A program made the position numbers and the translations under genes. From JACPHD01 sp964526325 (lineage in GTDB: Bacteria > Patescibacteriota > Patescibacteriia > Patescibacteriales > GWC2-42-12): a DNA stretch of 6,202 nucleotides. Numbering within the stretch: the stretch's first letter is position 1; each line of letters starts with the position of its first letter. Positions 1 to 5,420 of this stretch are shown here, one piece after another. A model generated the notes under the pieces. That model saw only the letters and a program-made list of their open reading frames with translations, was not told the origin of the DNA and searched no databases. The stretch spans positions 1-6,202 of the forward strand of contig CAZGKM010000031.1 in NCBI GenBank assembly GCA_964526325.1, in the 5' to 3' direction.

Positions 1-557
1 GTGAAAGCTAAATCTACTTTTGGCATAAAATCTTCGGAAAAGGGGATGGTGGCATCGGCTACTTTAATAGTCGCGTTTAAGCGGGGGAATGATTGTCTCA
101 ACATTTTAATTTGGCTGTCTAATAGATCAACGCCGTATAAAGCGGAATCGGGTAAAAGCGTTTGCAGGTTATTTAAATGCATACCTGTCCCGCACCCCAT
201 TTCAAATATCGATTTCGGCCTAAGCAGCATAATCGTTTCATAAAGAAATCTATGTAAAGAAAGAAGCGGTTTGATGTCTTTATTCTTTTTGGTTAAATAA
301 TTATTTTCTAAAACATAATCGCCCGGCTTAATTTCTATTGAGGTGTTTTTTTTTGCTTCTTTAAGCTCTCCTTTGTAGTGTAAACTATATAGCGACCAAT
401 TAAACATATCTTTATCAAGATATTTATTTTTAATAATTCCAATTTTAATTAAAAATTTATGAAAGGCCTTAAGAACATGATAAGAAAAAATATAAATATT
501 CGGGTAATTATTTTTGGGGTCGGCTATGAATTTATATACTTTTTTTAAAAAAGGCAT
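1..557 (-). CDS. Class I SAM-dependent methyltransferase, partial (C-terminus beyond window)
   Basis: The visible part is 185 complete codons, read leftward from the ATG at 557-555, and it runs off the left edge with no stop. The protein begins MPFLKKVYKFIADPKNNYPN. After a roughly 110-residue N-terminal region comes a Rossmann methyltransferase core: a motif I strand and glycine loop, IFEMGCGTG (about residues 117-125), then LYGVD (140-144) with the acidic D144 expected to bind the SAM ribose, and VADAT (166-170) as the next acidic loop. The family transfers a methyl group from SAM. The acceptor cannot be read from the sequence, but the glycan operon suggests a sugar hydroxyl or acid. The start overlaps the end of the fucosyltransferase gene by 13 bases. 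An in-frame TAA lies just upstream, which limits the gene to this ATG, and no Shine-Dalgarno is visible. A run of nine A residues (coding strand, 354-346) lies inside the gene. Confidence is high for the fold and low for the substrate. Confidence 0.85.
   Translation of the reverse strand, partial: MPFLKKVYKFIADPKNNYPNIYIFSYHVLKAFHKFLIKIGIIKNKYLDKDMFNWSLYSLHYKGELKEAKKNTSIEIKPGDYVLENNYLTKKNKDIKPLLSLHRFLYETIMLLRPKSIFEMGCGTGMHLNNLQTLLPDSALYGVDLLDSQIKMLRQSFPRLNATIKVADATIPFSEDFMPKVDLAF
496..513. repeat. 18-base direct repeat, copy 1
   Basis: The sequence atattcgggtaattattt occurs here and again, identical, at 2586-2603. On the minus strand both copies are read in the same frame and encode N-N-Y-P-N-I: here near the N-terminus of the partial methyltransferase, there near the C-terminus of GDP-fucose synthase. 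The identity stops at both ends. It may be chance. Confidence 0.5.
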
Positions 558-1645
558 AATTTATTTTTAATATTTTTTATAATAGTATTTACGAAATTTT
601 CCGGAAGAAATAATTTGTATTTATCGCTTTTTAAATAATTATTAATTGCATTAATATATTTTTTATATTCTTCTTCTTTAATATTTAGAATAAATTTTAA
701 TAATTCATGATTATTTTTAAATCGGCGCCTATCAATAAAAGTATTTTTATCGACGTAATCTTCTATATTTTCCGCTCCCCAATATATTGGTACGGTTTTA
801 GCTTGGAAGCAATCAAAAATTTTCTCCGTTATATAGCCTTTTTCGCCGGATAAATTTTCATAGCAGATGCAAAATTTATATTTTGATAAAGTTAATATTT
901 TATCTGCCGCGACACCGCGATAGTTAGAATATTTTTTTACTAAAAAAGGAAGGGTCGTTTGAATTTTATTTTTTGGCCGGTTCCATTTATTGCCGAAAAG
1001 ATCAAACTGATTAAGAAGTTTTTTACCGAAAAATAAAGCGGCTTTTCTTCTCTCGGAATTAAGTTCGCCGGGAATTTTTGAAATTTTATCGTGATTTATT
1101 AAAACGAGCATTTTTTTATCTGCGAACGAGACCGGATTATCAATAGGTTGACGGTTAGGGATAGGCAGATAAAATTTAATAAATTTTTTATTATCAACCA
1201 TTTTATCATCCCAGGTAAAAATAAGATTAAATTTATCGTGTAATTTTGAACTATAATTTCCCGGATCAACTGAACGCCCTTCCCACATAAATAAAGCGAT
1301 TTTATCGGATAAATTTTTATTTATGCATTCTTTGAATAAATCTCTTTTTAGTTTTTTTTCACCTCTTAATAAAATTTTAATTCTTTCTTCAATATTGTTT
1401 CTTAAGCTAGATTTCATTTTTTCCTCTCTGATATATTTATAATTAACGGTAACGGAATCCATAAATAGAACTCCGGCGCAATCATTAAGATTGTTTGAAT
1501 CTGCGGTATGAATTTCATATCCTAGTTCAAGCAGCTTATTTTTTAAAAGAACCCAAACATCATTCATGCGATTAATATCTCCCGTCTTAAACATGGAGTC
1601 ATCTAGAGGATCGCGGCTATCCATATGTAATAATATTTTTTTCAT
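545..1645 (-). CDS. GT10-family fucosyltransferase (alpha-1,3/4-type)
   Basis: This gene encodes a 366-residue glycosyltransferase predicted to move L-fucose from GDP-L-fucose to a glycan acceptor, typically a GlcNAc or glucose residue, in the cytoplasm. The C-terminal half carries the GT10 donor-site signature: KFCICYEN (257-264) and GYITEKIFD (270-278), then PIYWGAENIEDYV and FIDRR. Y271, E274 and K275 keep the Y-x-x-E-K spacing of Helicobacter pylori FucT (Y246/E249/K250). FMWEGRSVDPGNY (about 119-131) holds E122, the probable catalytic base position, and R199/R200 may match the conserved donor-binding Arg. There is no signal peptide, membrane segment or heptad-repeat tail. I chose the ATG at 1645, which forms an ATGA overlap with the upstream methyltransferase stop and has a weak GGA 8-10 bases before it. 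A TTG at 1657 would add four residues. With GDP-fucose synthase two genes upstream, fucose is the likely donor. Linkage and acceptor are unknown. Confidence 0.9.
   Translation of the reverse strand: MKKILLHMDSRDPLDDSMFKTGDINRMNDVWVLLKNKLLELGYEIHTADSNNLNDCAGVLFMDSVTVNYKYIREEKMKSSLRNNIEERIKILLRGEKKLKRDLFKECINKNLSDKIALFMWEGRSVDPGNYSSKLHDKFNLIFTWDDKMVDNKKFIKFYLPIPNRQPIDNPVSFADKKMLVLINHDKISKIPGELNSERRKAALFFGKKLLNQFDLFGNKWNRPKNKIQTTLPFLVKKYSNYRGVAADKILTLSKYKFCICYENLSGEKGYITEKIFDCFQAKTVPIYWGAENIEDYVDKNTFIDRRRFKNNHELLKFILNIKEEEYKKYINAINNYLKSDKYKLFLPENFVNTIIKNIKNKLCLF
1642..1645 (-). promoter_or_regulatory. ATGA stop-start overlap, methyltransferase to fucosyltransferase
   Basis: The methyltransferase TGA stop (1644-1642) shares two bases with the fucosyltransferase ATG (1645-1643). 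A weak GGA lies 8-10 bases upstream of the ATG (within TTTGGAAAATTTT). This arrangement is typical of translational coupling, and it decides the ATG over the upstream TTG at 1657. Confidence 0.75.
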
Positions 1646-2574
1646 AAAATTTTCCAAACAATGGCAGAGTAGCCATCAATAAAAAGACTTCCAATAAAAC
1701 TTCGTTGAGCGTTAAGAATTTTTATTTTTTTATTATTTTCTAAATTCTTAAGATGATTATAAAATCCCTTTAAGTAGTTTCTCTTTTCAAAATATCGTAT
1801 TGATAAATAATCCAACAAATTTGCTTCATCTAAAAGTTCGCTAATCGGTTCGATATTAATGCATAAATCAGGCTTATTAGATAATAAATAATTAATGAAT
1901 TTTTTGTAATTGTTTCCGGTTTGCTCTAATGCAGCAACAGTATAAATAACTGAATTTTTATTTATTTTAAAATTTTTATCAGGATGAAAAAAATCAAAAC
2001 GATGCGCTTTAATATTTTTATCAAAACCGTTTTTTACTATTTGATTAATTATTTTTTGGGATGATTTAGCCCAATCCAAACCGTATAATTCCGCTTTTTT
2101 GTTATATTCCCTTATTTTTAAAAGATGATGTCCGGTTCCACAGCCAAATTCATAAATATGATTAGCTGATTTCATATATTTATCAGCCAGCCATTCTATA
2201 ATAACCGATAAAGTATTTTTTTCAAAATTTTTAGAAATAGCTCTAATATATTTTTGGTTAATTCTTACTATATTATATTTTCCAAAGTAGCCGGGCGAAA
2301 CCGAGTCGATATTATTATTTTTTAAATAATTTGAATAGTTTTCTCCCCAGCCTTTTTCCCATTGTTTAATGCGGTGCTTACCGGCTTTAACTATATTTTT
2401 ATCTAACAAAACATCAATACAGCGCCTAATATAATGAAATTTTTCCGCTTCAGTTAATTCTTGATATTGAAAGTTGTATTTAATAATTTTTTTCTTAAGA
2501 TAAGAAGAAAATTTGTCGCCGAACATTTTTTCAAAATCTTGCGGTTTTAGTTTTTTGGTAATCTTTTTAGCCAT
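1642..2574 (-). CDS. Class I SAM-dependent methyltransferase of glycan cluster
   Basis: This is a complete 310-residue protein. The first 135 or so residues are a Lys-rich helical region containing QWEKGWGENY (71-80) and PGYF (94-97), a segment I associate with methyltransferases of polysaccharide clusters but cannot name. The core is a seven-stranded SAM fold: motif I IYEFGCGTGHH (140-150), acidic D167 in LYGLDWA (163-169), D194 in HRFDFF, then AALEQTG (214-220) and INIEPI (239-244) as later strands. A radical-SAM cysteine cluster is absent, so this is ordinary SN2 methyl transfer. The start ATG is one base after the GDP-fucose synthase stop. The TGA stop overlaps the fucosyltransferase ATG by four bases, so the two are likely made together. 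O-methylation of fucose or an adjacent sugar is a reasonable guess but is not shown by the sequence. Base composition here is lower in GC than in the transketolase genes. Confidence 0.88.
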   Translation of the reverse strand: MAKKITKKLKPQDFEKMFGDKFSSYLKKKIIKYNFQYQELTEAEKFHYIRRCIDVLLDKNIVKAGKHRIKQWEKGWGENYSNYLKNNNIDSVSPGYFGKYNIVRINQKYIRAISKNFEKNTLSVIIEWLADKYMKSANHIYEFGCGTGHHLLKIREYNKKAELYGLDWAKSSQKIINQIVKNGFDKNIKAHRFDFFHPDKNFKINKNSVIYTVAALEQTGNNYKKFINYLLSNKPDLCINIEPISELLDEANLLDYLSIRYFEKRNYLKGFYNHLKNLENNKKIKILNAQRSFIGSLFIDGYSAIVWKIL

Positions 2575-2575
2575 A

Positions 2576-3496
2576 TTATTTTCTGATATTCGGGTAATTA
2601 TTTAAGAACCACTCTATTGTTAAATCCAGGCCTTTTGATATTGTCGTAAAACTAAAATTAGAGTTTAATTTTTTTATTTTTGAATTATCCGATGGTTTTT
2701 TAAATTGTCCGTCCGGCTTAGCGGCATCAAATATTGCCTTGCCTTTAAAATCCATTTTTTCAGCAATTAATTCAACTAAATCTTTTATACTGATTTCTTG
2801 GCCGGGGGAAAATATAATAGGCGATTCTTCATTGTAATTATCTAATGCCCAGATTGATAATTTGGCAATATCATCGGCAAAAATAAACTCTCTCAATGGT
2901 TTTCCCGAGCCCCAGACGATTAAATTATCTTTATCTTTTTTCGCCAAGTAAGTTCGATGTATTAAAGATGGAATAACATGGCCGCTTCCAAGACTAAAAT
3001 TATCATTAGGGCCGTATATATTTGTCGGTATTGCCACGCAAAAATTACATCCCCATTGTTTTCTATATGCTCGGCTTTGTACGTCCAACATCCTTTTCGC
3101 GTAAGCATAACCGAAATTTGAAGGATGAGGAGGGCCTTTATGTAAATTTATTTCTTTAAGCGGGTATTCGGTTTTATCAGGAAAGACGCAAGTCGACATA
3201 AAAGATATCAGTTTTTCTACGTTAGCTAATCTGGCGGCTTCTAATACGTTAGTGTTGATTAAAATATTATCTCTATAAAAACTGCCGGGATTTTTTATGT
3301 TGTTATCAATACCGCCTACCACCGCCGCTAAATGAATGATTTTTTCAGGTTTTTTATTTAAGAAATAATTTTTTGTCTTTTCAAAATCAGTTAAGTCTAA
3401 AGTGTTTTTATCAACAAAAATACTATCGGTGATATTAAGCCGTTTTATCGCCGAACCGACCATTCCGCTTGCTCCGGTTATTAGAATTTTAGGCAT
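2576..3496 (-). CDS. fcl: GDP-L-fucose synthase (GDP-4-keto-6-deoxymannose epimerase/reductase)
   Basis: This 306-residue extended SDR should catalyse the NADPH-dependent 3,5-epimerisation and 4-reduction of GDP-4-keto-6-deoxy-D-mannose to GDP-L-fucose. The cofactor loop is GASGMVG (8-14), followed by HLAAVVGGI (55-63). The family's catalytic residues are all present: S101 and C103 in MSTCVFP, Y130 and K134 in the YAYAK segment, and H173 in GSGHVIP. Each sits six residues earlier than E. coli S107, C109, Y136, K140 and H179, and that constant offset strongly supports the call. WGSGKPLREFIFADD (195-209) and PDGQFKKPSDNSK (261-273) are also typical of the family. Length is close to the usual 310-320. 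The gene lies two bases after the SDR upstream and one base before the methyltransferase. The partner GMD enzyme is not in this window. A related C4-reductase of GDP-heptose pathways is the main alternative, but the downstream GT10 enzyme favours fucose. Confidence 0.93.
   Translation of the reverse strand: MPKILITGASGMVGSAIKRLNITDSIFVDKNTLDLTDFEKTKNYFLNKKPEKIIHLAAVVGGIDNNIKNPGSFYRDNILINTNVLEAARLANVEKLISFMSTCVFPDKTEYPLKEINLHKGPPHPSNFGYAYAKRMLDVQSRAYRKQWGCNFCVAIPTNIYGPNDNFSLGSGHVIPSLIHRTYLAKKDKDNLIVWGSGKPLREFIFADDIAKLSIWALDNYNEESPIIFSPGQEISIKDLVELIAEKMDFKGKAIFDAAKPDGQFKKPSDNSKIKKLNSNFSFTTISKGLDLTIEWFLNNYPNIRK
2586..2603. repeat. 18-base direct repeat, copy 2
   Basis: This is the second exact copy of the 18-mer at 496-513. 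It covers the last codons of the GDP-fucose synthase gene just before its stop and encodes the same N-N-Y-P-N-I residues. No third copy was noticed by eye. Confidence 0.5.
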
Positions 3497-3498
3497 AA

Positions 3499-4536
3499 TT
3501 ATTTATTAATATTACTATAAAGTATTTTTTGCCACTCAATAGTTTTTTTTAAACCCAAATTAAAATCAACATATTCAGTTTTATTAAATTCAATTTTTGT
3601 TTTTGACATTTCGAGAAATACGTCTTCCGGAGCTCCGGATAAAGATTTGCTAGAATTATTTGGAAAAATAACCTGTGCATTCAAATATTCTCCGATTTTT
3701 TTAGCCAGTTCGGCAATAGTAGTTTTAGAAAATCCGCCTACGTTATAAACTGGTTCTTTGCCTTTAAATAATATTAGCCATAAAATTTCTATCGCGTCGG
3801 TTATATAGCAATACGTGCGCCTAGCGTCACCTCGGTCAAGCATTTTTATCTCGCCTTGTAAAGCTTTATATATAAAATTATTTAATACTCGGGCATCGTT
3901 AGGTTTAGTTCCTGGCCCGTAAGCCAAGGAAAGTCTAGCGGATTTTGCCATGATTCCTTTGGAGCGGTAAGCGTTGCAAATTGTTTCGCCGCAACGTTTA
4001 GCCTCTATATAACAAGCTCGTGGGTGGGTTGTGTTGGTGGTTCCGATTTGTTCTTCGGAAAATGGGGGATTAGGCAATCCGCTATAAACTTCGCTTGAGC
4101 TTAAAAATAAAAATTTCCCGTTAGGCAATAATTTTTCAAAAAGCGCTAAAGTCGCCGATGTATTTATTTTTATGGTTTTAACCGGGTTTTCTAAAAATTT
4201 TCCCGGCTGGCCGTAGCCGGCGGCGTGTATTATATAATCGGCCATTGGCAGAGATAAAACAAATTTATCATCCGATAAATCTCCTGAAATTATTTCTATG
4301 TTATTATAATCAATTAAATCTTTTAAATAATCAGGAAAATGTTTTTGAGTTATAGCGATTACCTGAACCGGTTTATGATTATCTTGGTTAAATTTTTTTA
4401 AGCAAGCCAAAAAGTAATTGCCCAGTAAGCCGGAGGCTCCGGTAATAATAATCTTTTTGCCGGATAATTCGCTAAAATCAATTTTAGTAAATATATTTTC
4501 AGCGTCATTATAAATAATTTGGCTTAATTCATTCAT
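3499..4536 (-). CDS. NAD-dependent nucleotide-sugar epimerase/dehydratase (extended SDR, UXS-like)
   Basis: The protein is a 345-residue extended SDR. After about 25 leader residues comes the NAD loop GASGLLG (33-39), then HAAGYGQPGKF (104-114). The catalytic set is S147-S148-E149 in LSSSEVY plus Y176 and K180 in ACYIEAK. The stretches PRACYIEAKR, DARVLNNFI, RRTYCYITD and VYNVGG read like UDP-glucuronate decarboxylases and dTDP-glucose 4,6-dehydratases. The retained Glu (E149) fits an enzyme that oxidises C4 and then eliminates or decarboxylates, not a plain 4-epimerase, but the exact reaction and nucleotide are not determined. The ATG overlaps the stop of the transketolase C-terminal subunit in an ATGA motif, so the two proteins are probably translated in coupled fashion. 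That hints that this SDR works before or after the transketolase on the same sugar. I am sure of the family and unsure of the substrate. Confidence 0.85.
   Translation of the reverse strand: MNELSQIIYNDAENIFTKIDFSELSGKKIIITGASGLLGNYFLACLKKFNQDNHKPVQVIAITQKHFPDYLKDLIDYNNIEIISGDLSDDKFVLSLPMADYIIHAAGYGQPGKFLENPVKTIKINTSATLALFEKLLPNGKFLFLSSSEVYSGLPNPPFSEEQIGTTNTTHPRACYIEAKRCGETICNAYRSKGIMAKSARLSLAYGPGTKPNDARVLNNFIYKALQGEIKMLDRGDARRTYCYITDAIEILWLILFKGKEPVYNVGGFSKTTIAELAKKIGEYLNAQVIFPNNSSKSLSGAPEDVFLEMSKTKIEFNKTEYVDFNLGLKKTIEWQKILYSNINK
4533..4536 (-). promoter_or_regulatory. ATGA stop-start overlap, transketolase C-subunit to SDR
   Basis: The TGA stop of the transketolase C-terminal subunit overlaps the SDR start ATG. 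No Shine-Dalgarno is seen in the AT-rich 30 bases upstream, so SDR translation probably depends on re-initiation by ribosomes that finish the transketolase gene. Confidence 0.75.
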
Positions 4537-5420
4537 AATTTTATTAGTTTGATTATTTTTTCTTCAATATTTTTTTTGGTTAAACCGATAAATTCGTCAT
4601 GTTCTTCAGCTTGACCGTAGTTTCTTAAAAATTCATGTTTTACTCCTATGTAATCAATAATAACCGGTTTTGGATATAATGATTTAGTTATTTTATAAGC
4701 AAGTTGTCCGCTATAATAAGGTTCGCAAAGCAATATTTTTCCTGTCTGGCAATTTTCTTGTAAAGTTTTAACGTCGAAAGGGGATATGGTCGTATAATAT
4801 AAGATAGTAACATTTTTATTTTCGCATGCCTCTAATACGGCTTTAAGAGTTGGGCCGATAGCGATAACCGTCGCTAGCTCGCCTTTCTTAATAATTTCTG
4901 CCTGGCCAAATCTTACTTTTTGGCTAGAATTATTTTCCCTTTCGGTTAAACGATAATAAGTCGGATGGTTATCTTTATATGCTTGTTTAAAAAGCTTATC
5001 AAACTCTTCCGAGGTGCCAGGAATAATGATTTCCATCTCCGGGATATTTAAAAGAGTGCCGATATCAGCCGGACAATGATGTGTGCAGCCGAGCGCGGCA
5101 TAATCATAGGATGAGCCTACACTAATAAAATTTCCGCCTAATTGCTGATAGCCAAAATCAAGTTTTAATTGTTCTAACCCTCTTTCAACAATAAATGGAG
5201 CAATCGTATGAACTACCGGGATAAATCCGCTCATTGCCAATCCGGCCGCTATTCCGATAGTTGATTGTTCTAAAATTCCGATGTTATATATTCGATCCGG
5301 GTAGTTTATAAATGATTTATTAAAGCCAAAAACGCCAATATCGCCCAATAAAACTATTAGTTTATCATCATTTTTAAGTAATTCTTCAGTAGTTATTACA
5401 AATTGTTTTCTCATGCTCAT
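4533..5420 (-). CDS. Split transketolase, C-terminal (pyrimidine-binding) subunit
   Basis: This 295-residue protein carries the ThDP pyrimidine-binding and C-terminal domains of a transketolase. IYNIGILEQSTIGIAAGLA (45-62) contains E51, the invariant Glu that activates the cofactor's aminopyrimidine. VVHTIAPFIVERGLEQLKLD follows, then YDYAALGCTHHCPADIG (105-121), and the C-terminal domain closes with IGVKHEFLRNYGQ (258-270) and GLTKKNI. It must pair with the N-terminal subunit encoded immediately upstream to form one active site at their interface. Classical transketolases have D-G-P-T-H-Q at the acceptor pocket. Here the aligned stretch is L-G-C-T-H-H, so the substrate-recognition Asp (yeast D477) appears to be Leu110, while the phosphate-contacting His (yeast H481) is kept as H114. 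The start ATG overlaps the upstream stop by four bases. A second ATG two codons later (5414) is an alternative start. Family certainty is high, and the substrate is open. Confidence 0.92.
   Translation of the reverse strand: MSMRKQFVITTEELLKNDDKLIVLLGDIGVFGFNKSFINYPDRIYNIGILEQSTIGIAAGLAMSGFIPVVHTIAPFIVERGLEQLKLDFGYQQLGGNFISVGSSYDYAALGCTHHCPADIGTLLNIPEMEIIIPGTSEEFDKLFKQAYKDNHPTYYRLTERENNSSQKVRFGQAEIIKKGELATVIAIGPTLKAVLEACENKNVTILYYTTISPFDVKTLQENCQTGKILLCEPYYSGQLAYKITKSLYPKPVIIDYIGVKHEFLRNYGQAEEHDEFIGLTKKNIEEKIIKLIKL
5417..5420 (-). promoter_or_regulatory. ATGA stop-start overlap joining the two transketolase subunits
   Basis: The N-subunit TGA and C-subunit ATG overlap within CATATGAGC. A weak purine stretch, AGAAGAAA, sits upstream. 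Coupled translation would keep the two halves of the enzyme at equal levels. A second in-frame ATG follows two codons later. Confidence 0.75.

Noticed and set aside
1..243. Plus-strand open frame of 80 codons starting with GTG at the left edge
   Set aside because: It lies opposite the SAM-binding core of the minus-strand methyltransferase, whose motifs are clear. Its own translation shows no recognisable motif, and every other gene runs on the minus strand.
346..354. A9 run forming an A-AAA-AAC slippery heptamer in the partial methyltransferase
   Set aside because: A -1 shift reaches TAA within about six codons, before the SAM-binding motifs, and no stem-loop stimulator is evident. The zero frame is clearly the functional one.
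1646..1657. TTG start giving a four-residue longer fucosyltransferase
   Set aside because: The ATG at 1645 forms an ATGA overlap like two other junctions here, has the weak GGA at suitable distance, and begins MKKILLHMDS. The extra residues show no conserved feature.
2576..4536. Possibility that the two adjacent SDR genes are a recent tandem duplication
   Set aside because: Beyond the shared GASG nucleotide loop and YxxxK they differ throughout. Their catalytic segments (STC with a distal His versus SSSE) belong to different SDR subfamilies.
1642..5420. Recoded TGA (Trp or Gly), considered because of the AT-rich DNA and possible candidate-phylum origin
   Set aside because: Three genes end in TGA at normal family lengths, no in-frame TGA occurs inside the genes, and Trp is written TGG (for example in the W-E-K-G-W segment of the methyltransferase).
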